Assembly (NCBI RefSeq): GCF_002286965.1
Contig: NZ_NSKD01000009.1
Span: 1 to 64,000, forward strand
Origin: Halovibrio salipaludis
GTDB taxonomy: Bacteria > Pseudomonadota > Gammaproteobacteria > Pseudomonadales > Oleiphilaceae
DNA length: 64,000 bases
Direction: 5' to 3'
Shown: in pieces, positions 7,984 through 16,670 of the stretch
Position numbering within the stretch: the first letter of the stretch is position 1
Layout of the letters: each line of letters starts with the position of its first letter
Translations under genes and position numbers: made by a program
Notes under the pieces: model-generated
Seen by the model: the letters and a program-made list of their open reading frames with translations, nothing else
What the model was told of the DNA's origin: nothing
The model's database searches: none

Positions 7984-9377
7984 ACTGGTACTCCTTGCTT
8001 AACTGAAGAATCAGGGAAAGTCTCGGAACTTGGTGGCTGCCAGTCACGGACGTCGATCTTCCCTGTGACGGCAGCGGAAATTAAGGCTGAGCGGCGTTCT
8101 TGCAAAAGCCCAATTGCTGACTCGGCCTGCGAGAGCAGCTTCTGATGTCCCTGTTCTTCATGAGTGAGGAAGTCCATTGTTTCAGCCTGCTCCAACAGTG
8201 GGGGAACAGGAATATAGATATCCTTCACGTATCCGCAGTTCAGGTGGGGATGTAATGCTCCTGTTTTAATGGACATTAATGAGTTATAGCCATAATCAGA
8301 AAGCAAGACCCAAGCCAACCAAGAACCGGAAAGGCTCTGTTTGATCGTCGATGTAACAATCAGAGCATGACAGTTTGCTTCGGGGAAATCGTCTGGAACG
8401 ACTGCAATTTGGCCGATATCTCCTGTTTGAACGATAAGCACATCGTCTGGCTTCAAAATGGATTTAGCGTGCTCATCACTCCACCATTTGGGGACGTAGT
8501 ATTCTGGTGAGAAAATAATTTGGTTGTTCTTAATGTGGAGCGACTGCAGATAAGGAATACCTTCTTCTACGAAAAGATCTCGTGTCGGCCCCACATACCC
8601 ATTCGTGATCTTGTCAGTTACCGTAGAAAGCTTCCTGACCTCCCAGTGCTCGGGCACCTCCCCAAGCCACTCCACCCCGGAATCCTTCATCGCCACATCC
8701 GGATCCAGCCCCTTGGTCACGGCATGGGAAATCACCGCCTGGCGCTTTTCCTTGAGCAGCTCGATCAGGCGTTGTTGTTCGGCGATCAGGGCGTCGATGC
8801 GGGCGGTTTGGTGGTCGAGGAAGCGGGCGATTTGGGTTTGTTCCGATTTCGGAGGAAAACAGAAACGTTCCTGAAGGTACGCCTCTACATCAAGATTCTG
8901 AATGCCTGTGGTTTGTTTTATCGACGGGTAGTTCACTCGCTGTTGGTATAAGCTATTGAAAGCGTAGCAGAGAAAGTTTGCATCAAATCCCGGGAGCGGA
9001 CTCATTCTTCCAACGAAGTTTGAAGTCACTGCGTCAAAACCGAGATCGAATAAAACGACGCAGCCTACTAGTGTCTTGTCGCCACCTCCTGATTTCTCAA
9101 TCAACAAATCTCCTGAACGGACGAGACGATTTTTCTTATCCCGCTCCGGAACACTTCTTAGGGTCAGTTTCTCCGTTCCAACTCTGAGGGTTTCTCTATC
9201 AAAGTCTGCAACCCTTAGAACAACGACATCACTGTTCCCGTCAGGTTCGTCGCCCCACACGCCGTTTATGCAGCCGTCAACGGCGCGCTTGAGCGAGAAA
9301 ATCTCCCAGTGCGATGGCACGTTTCCTAACCACCTCACCTCAGATTTTTGATACTCCGGATAACTCGGATAGCTCAT
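7980..9377 (-). CDS. hsdS: Type I restriction-modification specificity subunit
   Basis: HsdS recognises the split DNA target for both methylation and restriction. It has 465 residues in the usual two-repeat layout: target-recognition domain 1 (about 1-170, starting YPEYQKSEVRWLGNVPSHWE), a conserved helical spacer (about 175-240, EQTQIARFLDHQTARIDAL), target-recognition domain 2 (about 245-390, introduced by the matching WLGEVPEHWEVRKL) and a second spacer (LISAAVTGKIDVRDW). The ATG overlaps the hsdM stop by 4 bases. Specificity cannot be predicted from sequence alone. AT-richer codon use in the recognition domains than in hsdM is as expected for a fast-evolving segment. Confidence 0.95.
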   Translation of the reverse strand: MSYPSYPEYQKSEVRWLGNVPSHWEIFSLKRAVDGCINGVWGDEPDGNSDVVVLRVADFDRETLRVGTEKLTLRSVPERDKKNRLVRSGDLLIEKSGGGDKTLVGCVVLFDLGFDAVTSNFVGRMSPLPGFDANFLCYAFNSLYQQRVNYPSIKQTTGIQNLDVEAYLQERFCFPPKSEQTQIARFLDHQTARIDALIAEQQRLIELLKEKRQAVISHAVTKGLDPDVAMKDSGVEWLGEVPEHWEVRKLSTVTDKITNGYVGPTRDLFVEEGIPYLQSLHIKNNQIIFSPEYYVPKWWSDEHAKSILKPDDVLIVQTGDIGQIAVVPDDFPEANCHALIVTSTIKQSLSGSWLAWVLLSDYGYNSLMSIKTGALHPHLNCGYVKDIYIPVPPLLEQAETMDFLTHEEQGHQKLLSQAESAIGLLQERRSALISAAVTGKIDVRDWQPPSSETFPDSSVKQGVPV

Positions 9378-11350
9378 ACCGCCATCTCCTCAATCATCCG
9401 CTTGATCGTGTCCGTGCATTCCTTGAGGTCCGCGTCGATTTCCTCCAGTGGCCTGGGTGGCTCGAACACGTAGAAGTGGCGGTTGAAGGGGATTTCGTAG
9501 CCGACGATGCCGACTTCGCCGTCCTTCTCATCCGTCTTGGACTCATCGATCCAGGCGTCCGGCACATGGGGCAGGACCTCGCGCTCGAAGTAGTCGTAGA
9601 CGGACTCGCCGAGCGGGACGTTCTCGTTGTCCCGCAGGTCCGGGTCGGCTTCGAGGTTGCCTTTCTTATCCCGGCAGTAGTCGGCCTCCGGGTCGTGCTC
9701 ACCCAGCGCCTTCCAGATGTTCTTGAGTTGGGCGGCGCTGGGATAGAAAGTGGCCTTGGTGCATTCGCCCTTGAGGGCTTCCAGGAAGTCTTCGCGGTTG
9801 CGGTAGAGGGGGTCGCCCAGGCTTTCGCAGGCGCTGATCAGGTTGGCCTGGTCGTCCTCGGCGAGCTTCTCGAAGAACTTCTCGCCCTTCATCCGCTCGA
9901 TGCGCTCCGGTGAGGCCTGGAAGTTGAGTTGCAGCGGGCGCTCCACGGTGATGCGGCGGTAGCCAAAGGCCTCGGTCGGGAAGATCTTGCTCTCGTCCGT
10001 CTCCTCGAACCGACCGTACAGACGCACGATCTCGTCCTGCTCGGACTCGGGGATGTAGTTGCGCTTGCTGCCCAGCGATTTGCGCATCTTGGCGTAACGG
10101 TCCGCCGCGTTGATGAGCTGGACCTTGTTGCGCCGCTGTTCGGGCTTGTCGTTGGACAGCACCCAGACGTAGGTGTTGATGCCGGTATTGAAGAACGAGT
10201 CCGACGGCAGCGCGACAATGGCCTCCACCAGGTCGTGCTCCAGCATGTAACGGCGGATCTCGGATTCACCGCTGCCGGCGCCACCGGTGAACAGCGGCGA
10301 GCCGTTCAGGATGATGCCGATGCGCGAGCCGCCCTTCTCGGCCGGGCGCATCTTGGCGACCAGGTGCATGAGAAACAGCAGCGAGCCGTCCGAGACCCTT
10401 GGTAAGCCGGGGCCGAAACGCCCGTCATAGCCTCGCTCCTTGTGTTCCTTCTGGACTTTGTCCTGCACCTTCTTCCAGTCCACGCCGAAGGGTGGATTGC
10501 TGAGCATGACGTCGAACGTATTGCCGCGCAGCTGATCGTCCGAGAGGGTGTTGCCCAGCTTGATGTTCTCGACCTTCTCGCCCTTGATGAGCATGTCGCC
10601 CACGCAGATGGCGTAGGACTCGGGATTGAGCTCCTGGCCGCTGACGGAGACATCCACCTGCTCGCTGATGGACTTCACGTAGGATTCCGCCTCGGACAGG
10701 AACCCGCCAGTTCCGCAGGTCGGGTCGTAGATAGTCAGGATCTTGCCCGGCTGGAGGTGGTCTTCCTCACCGGTCATCACCAGGGAGGTGGCCAGGTGCA
10801 CGATGTCACGCGGGGTGAAGTGTTCCCCGGCCGTTTCATTGGAACTTTCCGCGAACTTGCGGATCAGCTCCTCGAACACACTGCCCATGCCGAAGTTGGA
10901 GATGCGCTTCGGGCTCAAATCCACCGCCGCGAATTCCTGGACGACCTGATACAGCAGGTTGCTGCTTTCCAGCTGTTGGACGAAGTCCTCGAAGTTGAAA
11001 TGCTCGAAGATCGCCCGTGCCTGGGCGCTGAATGAGTGCACGTAGCTCATCAGGTCTTCGCCGGTCTGCGTGTCTGACAGCGACGCGAGACTCAGTGGAG
11101 AGCTGTTGTAGAACGGCTGGTCAGCGGCGCGGTAAAGCAGGCGGTCCCGGGCGGTTTCGGGTTTATCCGCATGCTGTTTGGTGGCATCCAGCACCGCGTT
11201 CTTTGTCGGCTCCAGCACGCATTCCATCCGGCGCAACAGGGTGAACGGCAGGATGACGCGGCCGTACTGGGACTGCTTGAGATCGCCGCGTAGTAGATCG
11301 GCGATGGACCAGATGAAGGACGCAATTTCGGAATGGTTTTCCGTGTTCAT
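9374..11350 (-). CDS. hsdM: Type I restriction-modification methyltransferase subunit
   Basis: HsdM transfers a methyl group from S-adenosylmethionine to adenine within the HsdS target. From the chosen start it has 658 residues: an N-terminal helical HsdM_N domain (about 1-150), then the N6-methylase core with the AdoMet motif DPTCGTGGF (209-217) and the catalytic NPPF (285-288). I chose the ATG at 11350 (MNTENHSEIASF), which has GGAG seven bases upstream; an ATG 15 bases earlier lacks this. It is the first gene of the operon hsdM-hsdS-GIY-YIG-ORF-abi-hsdR, so methylase is made before the nuclease. The C terminus carries a longer extension than in EcoKI-type proteins. Confidence 0.96.
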   Translation of the reverse strand: MNTENHSEIASFIWSIADLLRGDLKQSQYGRVILPFTLLRRMECVLEPTKNAVLDATKQHADKPETARDRLLYRAADQPFYNSSPLSLASLSDTQTGEDLMSYVHSFSAQARAIFEHFNFEDFVQQLESSNLLYQVVQEFAAVDLSPKRISNFGMGSVFEELIRKFAESSNETAGEHFTPRDIVHLATSLVMTGEEDHLQPGKILTIYDPTCGTGGFLSEAESYVKSISEQVDVSVSGQELNPESYAICVGDMLIKGEKVENIKLGNTLSDDQLRGNTFDVMLSNPPFGVDWKKVQDKVQKEHKERGYDGRFGPGLPRVSDGSLLFLMHLVAKMRPAEKGGSRIGIILNGSPLFTGGAGSGESEIRRYMLEHDLVEAIVALPSDSFFNTGINTYVWVLSNDKPEQRRNKVQLINAADRYAKMRKSLGSKRNYIPESEQDEIVRLYGRFEETDESKIFPTEAFGYRRITVERPLQLNFQASPERIERMKGEKFFEKLAEDDQANLISACESLGDPLYRNREDFLEALKGECTKATFYPSAAQLKNIWKALGEHDPEADYCRDKKGNLEADPDLRDNENVPLGESVYDYFEREVLPHVPDAWIDESKTDEKDGEVGIVGYEIPFNRHFYVFEPPRPLEEIDADLKECTDTIKRMIEEMAV

Positions 11351-11598
11351 TCGGGCTCCGTGCAAAGGGGCGTTGGATCGGTGCGATTGACGCGATTCTG
11401 GGCGGCGCCTGCGACAGGTGGTGTCAGAGGCATAGAGGCCGTTTGGGGATAAGGGTGCAGTGAAAGCGTAGGGGCGTCAATTTTGAGAAAGTTGGTTGAG
11501 CCCCTTAATGTAGTTGAGATAGTGCTTGCTCAAGATCAATAGGATCTGGTCAACAAGCGCGGCCATTTGGGAACGCCAAACCATTTACAGGGGTAACA

Positions 11599-12351
11599 GT
11601 GCTTTCCTCGCTCATTTTCGACAACGGCCCCTATTTGGCGGCCCGTATTCGCCAGTCTGTGCTTCCATCGTTACGTACGTTCTCAGAGATCGTTACCCGG
11701 GACGTGCTTTCAGGCTTTGAGGGGTTGGAGTGCCGAGCAGATGCTGTGTCGGAAGCGGAGTACGCCAGGCTCGGATCTTGCTCAGGTTCGGCTGATGACG
11801 AAAACCTTGGGCAAGCTGCTGAGGCTGCGTACGAGGCAGGCATCGACTTCTATCTCATGATGTCTGAGTTTCGACAGGGAACGGTCAACCTGTTGGCCGT
11901 TGGCTTGTTCCACTTGTTTGAGCAGCAACTTCAGCACATCTCTAAGGACGGCCTATTTCGTGGGTTGCCTCCCCTTGCTGATTCGAAACTAGCGAAGGCG
12001 GAGGAGTGGTTCCGCACGAACCTAGGAATCGAACTTAACTCGTTCGCAGGATGGGATCTGATAGAAGGAGAGTTGCGCCTAGTCGTAAACACTGTCAAGC
12101 ATGGCGATGGATCTTCCGCTTCGAGGCTCCGCAAGATCAACCCGAAACTGTTTGAAGATCCGAGTGCCAGCAACTTTGATGATTTTGAGTGGTTGAAACG
12201 GCCGGAGTTTTCACACATCGAGATGCCTTTAACCGGGAATAGCATCTATGTTTCTGAGGAGCAGCTTCAGACCTACGCGCTGGCCACCCAGCAGGTTTTT
12301 GAAGAATTCGCGCAGTACTTGGCCTCTACAAGCAGGGCAAACTATCGGTAG
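11599..12351 (+). CDS. Protein of unknown function divergent from the hsd operon
   Basis: 250 residues from a GTG start (11599) with a weak AGGGG site upstream. It is predicted soluble and mostly helical. The most distinctive segment is ELRLVVNTVKHGDGSSASRLRK (about residues 152-173). The N-x-x-K-H-G signature recalls helical nucleotide-binding or HEPN-like proteins found near defence genes, but the spacing does not match the classical HEPN R-x4-6-H motif, so this is only a hint. It is transcribed away from hsdM across a 248-base gap. I do not recognise the family. Confidence 0.65.
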   Translation: MLSSLIFDNGPYLAARIRQSVLPSLRTFSEIVTRDVLSGFEGLECRADAVSEAEYARLGSCSGSADDENLGQAAEAAYEAGIDFYLMMSEFRQGTVNLLAVGLFHLFEQQLQHISKDGLFRGLPPLADSKLAKAEEWFRTNLGIELNSFAGWDLIEGELRLVVNTVKHGDGSSASRLRKINPKLFEDPSASNFDDFEWLKRPEFSHIEMPLTGNSIYVSEEQLQTYALATQQVFEEFAQYLASTSRANYR

Positions 12352-12463
12352 ATGCTGTGGATTGCCAAATTGGTTTTCCCAGCGAGCTCTGTTTGCAGCA
12401 CAAACCAGACCTGCTTAACTTCCTTTACTAATAAACTGCGAAGCGGAGACACCGGAGCAGCTA

Positions 12464-13003
12464 ATGGCAGATTACCGAGTCCACTTACAGGAAGATGGCG
12501 AAGATTACTCCGTCGATATTGATGCCAATGGCGTCGAGGCAGCGAAGAAGCGCGCGCGGGTAGGTCGCCCTTACGCTGATGTTACGCAGGTTGAGGATTT
12601 ATCATCCGGAGCTGTGGAAAAATACGAACTCACACCTCAATCCATTGGGCCTGTCGAAGCACGCCTTACAGACGCTGAGTCAAAGGTCACCCTGACCACT
12701 GAAAGTGTTACGGATCTTCCAATAACCGAACGAATCGACGTGATCGCAGCGGAATGTGCCTTCGCAGTTGATATCGCGACTGGCTGGAAAACGGTTGGCG
12801 TCGGTTTCTTTGGAGGTCGTAGCGAGGCTATGAAAAAACCGCTAAAAGAGGCGAAGGCTTATGCACTAAAGGAACTACGACAAGAGGCGGTGTCTGTTGG
12901 CGCCGATGCGGTTGTCGGTATTGATTTGGATTACAGCAAACTACCTGAAGGGCCATTATTTCTCTTGGTCGCTTCAGGCACAGCTGTCAAATTGGACCGC
13001 TGA
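12464..13003 (+). CDS. YbjQ-like heavy-metal-binding-domain protein
   Basis: 179 residues. The C-terminal 110 residues (about 68-178) resemble the YbjQ/UPF0145 domain: LTTESVTDLPITERIDVI, the stretch FFGGRSEAMKKPLKEA, then ELRQEAVSVGADAVVGIDLDY and a terminal strand LFLLVASGTAV. The N-terminal 60 residues form a separate small domain (YRVHLQEDGEDYSVDIDANG) that is probably beta-rich. YbjQ domains assemble as oligomers; a metal-binding role has been proposed but is not established. A GGAG site lies 8 bases before the ATG. The last 17 bases overlap the end of an IS3 transposase relic on the opposite strand, so the present C terminus may have been altered by that insertion. Confidence 0.7.
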   Translation: MADYRVHLQEDGEDYSVDIDANGVEAAKKRARVGRPYADVTQVEDLSSGAVEKYELTPQSIGPVEARLTDAESKVTLTTESVTDLPITERIDVIAAECAFAVDIATGWKTVGVGFFGGRSEAMKKPLKEAKAYALKELRQEAVSVGADAVVGIDLDYSKLPEGPLFLLVASGTAVKLDR

Positions 13004-13148
13004 GCCAGCCCCGCAAATTTTTGCGCCACGCGTAGAACGTGGCGTCCAAAATGCGCATCTTGCGACAGACCTCCGGGATCGGAGTGCCGAGTTCGGCCTG
13101 CTTCAGGGCGCAGGCAATCTGCTGATCGGTAAAACGGTAACGCTTCAT
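12987..13148 (-). pseudogene. IS3-family transposase OrfA, N-terminal relic
   Basis: A 53-codon frame starting at 13148 reads MKRYRFTDQQIACALKQAE, then GTPIPEVCRKMRILDATFYAW, which is the helix-turn-helix head of IS3/IS2-group OrfA proteins. It stops after the KNLRGW motif, where a full OrfA would continue with a leucine zipper. No OrfB integrase follows. It is therefore a degraded remnant of an insertion, without visible terminal repeats, overlapping the 3' end of the YbjQ-like gene. Confidence 0.75.
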
Positions 13149-13194
13149 GGCATGATCTCCTCGTCACGATTTTATCGTGCCGGATTTTCCAGCT

Positions 13195-14103
13195 TTAAGC
13201 GGTACTAAATTGTGGGGTAGGGTCAGCCTCCAGTACATGCTCAGCCAATGCTGCGCTGGCATTACTGCGGCCTGGATGATTCACCAGCGCCACCTGGTAA
13301 CCACCAAGTGGCGGCAGTGCATCGTTGGTAAGGCGTTTTAGCGGTGGCCGAATCAGGCTTTTCGGGAAGGCTGTAATCGCAAGATCCGCCAAAATGGCGG
13401 CTTCCTGCCCGGAACAATAGTCGCAGGAGTAGGCGATTCGGTAATCAACGCTAGCATCATCCAGGGCGTTCAGCGTGATCCTGCGCCATTCACACCCATG
13501 TTGGGCCAGGGTTACCGGCAGGGGCCTTTGTTCCACAGCAATCCCATCCTCATGACCGACCCATACCAGTGTTTCACTATGAATCACTTCCCTGTGCAAA
13601 TCCTGTCGTGACTCACTTCCCATCACCAGGGCCAGATCCAGTTCGCCGTCATCCAGCTTTGCGAACAGATCAATGCTGTGTCCCACCACGACATCCACCT
13701 GAACGGCCGGATGCGATCGGGCGAATCGGGATAACACATTGGGCAGGATACGCCCCACCACGTCATCAGTTATCCCAAATCCCACGCGCCCTTCCAGCGT
13801 AGGGGCCAGAAACTGGGTAACGGCTTCGGCATTCAGCTTGAGCAGCCGCCGCCCGTAGCCCAGGAGCACTTCTCCCTCGGCGGTAAGGCGCACATGGCGA
13901 GCCTCGCGTACAAACAGGGTCTGGCCTAGCGTCTCTTCCAGACGTTTGATCTGCATGCTCAGTGCGGAAGGCGTTCGAAAGAGCTGTTGGGCCGCCCGGG
14001 TAAAACTACCGCTCTCCGCAATCGTCACAAAGGTGCGCAGCACCTCGCTATCCAGCAGCGGTAACGCGGCACGGCTGGATGCATTGGTAGGCGGTTGGCT
14101 CAT
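13195..14103 (-). CDS. LysR-family transcriptional regulator
   Basis: 302 residues. The winged helix-turn-helix is at about residues 17-76 (LRTFVTIAESGSFTRAAQQL, SALSMQIKRLEE, LGQTLFVREARHVRLTAEG). The type 2 periplasmic-binding-like effector domain follows (about 100-295). The effector domain contains an unusual CDYCSGQ stretch, a Cys pair that might sense a metal or redox state (inference). It is transcribed divergently from the small DUF1127-like gene with a 187-base gap, the typical arrangement in which a LysR protein controls its neighbour. The effector is unknown. Confidence 0.92.
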   Translation of the reverse strand: MSQPPTNASSRAALPLLDSEVLRTFVTIAESGSFTRAAQQLFRTPSALSMQIKRLEETLGQTLFVREARHVRLTAEGEVLLGYGRRLLKLNAEAVTQFLAPTLEGRVGFGITDDVVGRILPNVLSRFARSHPAVQVDVVVGHSIDLFAKLDDGELDLALVMGSESRQDLHREVIHSETLVWVGHEDGIAVEQRPLPVTLAQHGCEWRRITLNALDDASVDYRIAYSCDYCSGQEAAILADLAITAFPKSLIRPPLKRLTNDALPPLGGYQVALVNHPGRSNASAALAEHVLEADPTPQFSTA

Positions 14104-14290
14104 AACGCCCCACTTTTCAGAAAAACTTAACGCGGAGTTTAAAACTTTTTGTTTGAGTTACCCAAGGTGAATGGCCAAGCTATGAAAACAGAGGTCGCGA
14201 CTCTCGTAATTATCCAAGACTAACCGCATCTGCTTGGCAGGTGCCTGGTCCCTGCTGGCTGACCAGCAGTAATGAGAGTGGAGGAACGCG

Positions 14291-14602
14291 ATGAATGAGA
14301 TGACCCTGCCCCAGCATTTCCGCCAAGCCTGGACAAAAGCGAGCGGACTGGCGCCACCGCCCAAGCCGCGCCAGAACGGGTTCTACATGCCAGCAATGCC
14401 ATCGATGGAGCTGATCAGAGCACTGGATATGGGGTGGTGGCGGTGTCGTCGTCGTTTGCTTTTCCGCCGCCACATGCTTCCATTGCTGGGCTATGGTGAG
14501 CAGATGGTACGGGAGACGGGCTATAGCCGCGACGATATTCTCTGGGCCAACCGGCTCCCATTGAAGGTCGATGCCATTCATGCATTGGAAACTCTGGCCT
14601 GA
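14291..14602 (+). CDS. Small DUF1127-like protein
   Basis: 103 residues, basic. The C-terminal half has the DUF1127 pattern: a Trp/Arg-rich start (GWWRCRRRLLFRR), a hydrophobic helix (MLPLLGYGEQMVRETGYS) and the RDDILWANRLP ending. DUF1127 proteins are small, Arg-rich and in some bacteria linked to RNA or phosphate metabolism; the function here is unknown. GTGGAGG lies just upstream of the ATG. It is divergent from the LysR regulator, so it is the most likely target of that protein. Confidence 0.65.
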   Translation: MNEMTLPQHFRQAWTKASGLAPPPKPRQNGFYMPAMPSMELIRALDMGWWRCRRRLLFRRHMLPLLGYGEQMVRETGYSRDDILWANRLPLKVDAIHALETLA

Positions 14603-14834
14603 CCAGGGGTACATCAGCAGATCGTCGGGCGCAGGAGTTGATGGAGTGACCGCTTGTTTTCCAACCAATACCTTGCGCCCATCCCGGCATTAATCCGACA
14701 CATGGATTGGCAAGCCCCCAAAAAAGTAGACGCATGGTGGCATCGTTCTCACCCGGGCTGGTGCGTCAGTCCATTGTTTTTTGAATGCGTTTTATTCTTT
14801 GGTTGAGGTGAAATAACGAGTGTCTGGTGCAGAG

Positions 14835-15899
14835 TCAGAATTGCTGCAGGCGGGTAATCGCGTGCTGAAGCATTGCATCGCTGAATAGGCTGGCTTTTCG
14901 GGTTGCTGCCTGTTCGCCCGCAGGCCATTTTTTCAAACCTGCTTTAATGCTCTTCAGGTTCGGCTCGCAGCCCTCACGCGCGATGAGCCAATCCACCGTG
15001 GCGAGCACTTCCATACCTAGGGGAGACTGGAATCCGTCGATCAGGCTGGAGACTTTATCCAGAGCTGGCGTATAGGCCTGTGCCTCTCCAGACTTGAGGT
15101 AGACGGCTACTTTCTCTTTACGCGATTGATCGAACCAGATGACATCTTCTGGCTTGGCATCCCCCAATCGTTTTTCGCACTGCAGGTAGCTTCCATCAAG
15201 TGAATCCAGCAGATGGCGTAGCCGGTCCGCATACGGCCCGTACCGATTGGCTTCAAAGCGAAGGTCCATGGGATCTTTCAGCCCTGTCTTGTTGATCGCC
15301 CGCTCCATGAACCAGGCCAGTTTCTGGATTTCGAGCAAAGAGCATTCAATACCAAGCACCCAGTAACGGCGAACAAGTTCTGCGATCAGCGCTCGTGGTG
15401 GGGTGAGCTTCTCAACCCCGGTTCGACGGGTGACGTTTTGGTACTGTGCTGTCGGCTCATAAACGACAATGCGTACCTCAGTGAGATCGCCTAGAGTCTC
15501 TTCAATCATCGGCTTCACCGTGGACCAGTCGAGTCCACCATTGCCGCTCCCCAGAGGTGGGATGGCAATAGACTTGATGTCGTGTTCCAGGATGACCCGT
15601 TTCAGATCATGGAGGCCGTCAGCTATCCACTCCGGTTTCGAGGGGGACCGCCAATGCTGCTTCGTGGGAAAGTTGATAACCCACCGAGGTCCTACGAGGT
15701 CTGAGCGCTCCGTAACGAACATCTTACCCGGCTGTACCGTTTGGGACTTGCAGGCTTGGGCATAGGCTTTGAAGTTTTCCGGGAAGGCTTCCTTGAACAT
15801 CAAAGCGATCCCTTTGCCCATGACGCCCACCGTGTTGACGGTGTTCACCAAGGCATCCACATCGGCTTCCAGTAAATTGCCTTCTGTGTACTCGATCAT
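14835..15899 (-). CDS. darG: DarG antitoxin, macro-domain DNA ADP-ribosyl glycohydrolase
   Basis: DarG removes the ADP-ribose that DarT puts on thymidine in single-stranded DNA, and also binds the toxin. The product has 354 residues. The N-terminal macro domain (about 1-155) shows the expected ligand-binding features: [19 protein letters not shown], then [13 protein letters not shown], and the second loop [12 protein letters not shown]. The C-terminal part (about 165-354) is the helical toxin-binding region ([20 protein letters not shown]). The ATG at 15899 shares one base with the darT stop, so translation is coupled. A start four codons upstream, inside darT, is possible but less likely. 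Confidence 0.92.
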   Translation of the reverse strand: MIEYTEGNLLEADVDALVNTVNTVGVMGKGIALMFKEAFPENFKAYAQACKSQTVQPGKMFVTERSDLVGPRWVINFPTKQHWRSPSKPEWIADGLHDLKRVILEHDIKSIAIPPLGSGNGGLDWSTVKPMIEETLGDLTEVRIVVYEPTAQYQNVTRRTGVEKLTPPRALIAELVRRYWVLGIECSLLEIQKLAWFMERAINKTGLKDPMDLRFEANRYGPYADRLRHLLDSLDGSYLQCEKRLGDAKPEDVIWFDQSRKEKVAVYLKSGEAQAYTPALDKVSSLIDGFQSPLGMEVLATVDWLIAREGCEPNLKSIKAGLKKWPAGEQAATRKASLFSDAMLQHAITRLQQF

Positions 15900-16546
15900 C
15901 AGAAAAACCAACTCGGTTTGCTGTATACGCTCAGGTCAAGCTGTCGCTCGTCGGCCAGTGCCTGGATCTCAGCTTTTACGGTTTCATTGTAGGTCACTAT
16001 GCCCTTGAGAGCATCCACCGGTAGGTGTTGATGGATGAGAGCTTCTGCCTGGTAAAGCTCCGACTTCTCGGGATCTTCAGGATCTTTCTGGAAGTCCCGA
16101 GCCTGGAGAAGGTCCCATCGGACCATGGTGGCAAGGTCTGCGATGTCATCACTGAACTCTGCGTTGATCAGGTAGGCATGACGATCACTGAACAGGTACT
16201 GGACGCCCGCTTCCTCGACTTTTGGGAGTGAGCTAACCAGTATCACAATGTCGGACTTAGGCCGTTTCTGGACATTTCGCCCCGTCACAATATTGAGCAG
16301 CATTGGCGAGTACGGGGTGAAATAAAATGGGATATAGTCGGCAAGCACCCCGCCTGGCGCCATTGGGACCTGGTGCGTGGCGCGTCCCTGAATGAGGTCT
16401 TCGCTGCCAATGGTGATGAAATCGTCATCCTGGATTTTACTGGACGGGCAATGCAGCCCATGGTCCAGCAACCACGGTAAGTTTCGGCGATGGGTAATCC
16501 GGAAAATCAGAGCCTTTTCGGGTTTCAGGTCCTTTTCAAAGCCCAT
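15899..16546 (-). CDS. darT: DarT toxin, DNA thymidine ADP-ribosyltransferase (DUF4433)
   Basis: DarT uses NAD+ to ADP-ribosylate thymidine in single-stranded DNA, halting replication; in some hosts it acts against phage. It has 215 residues, the family size. Family features are the N-terminal [19 protein letters not shown], the central [21 protein letters not shown] and the putative catalytic glutamate at residue 168 in [12 protein letters not shown] (corresponding to the known catalytic Glu of DarT). The NAD-binding Arg/His residues in the first helix are retained. The gene precedes its antitoxin, as in most darTG loci, and all key parts look intact. Confidence 0.92.
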   Translation of the reverse strand: MGFEKDLKPEKALIFRITHRRNLPWLLDHGLHCPSSKIQDDDFITIGSEDLIQGRATHQVPMAPGGVLADYIPFYFTPYSPMLLNIVTGRNVQKRPKSDIVILVSSLPKVEEAGVQYLFSDRHAYLINAEFSDDIADLATMVRWDLLQARDFQKDPEDPEKSELYQAEALIHQHLPVDALKGIVTYNETVKAEIQALADERQLDLSVYSKPSWFF

Positions 16547-16670
16547 TGGTCCCTCGGGGGTGTTGTTGTCTCGGTATTCAGTTTACCCGTTGCGATTCCA
16601 GCGGGCACTCCATCCGTAGCAGCACAGTGTAGGACTGCACGCCCACATCGGGTATCTCTCTGAGACAGTT

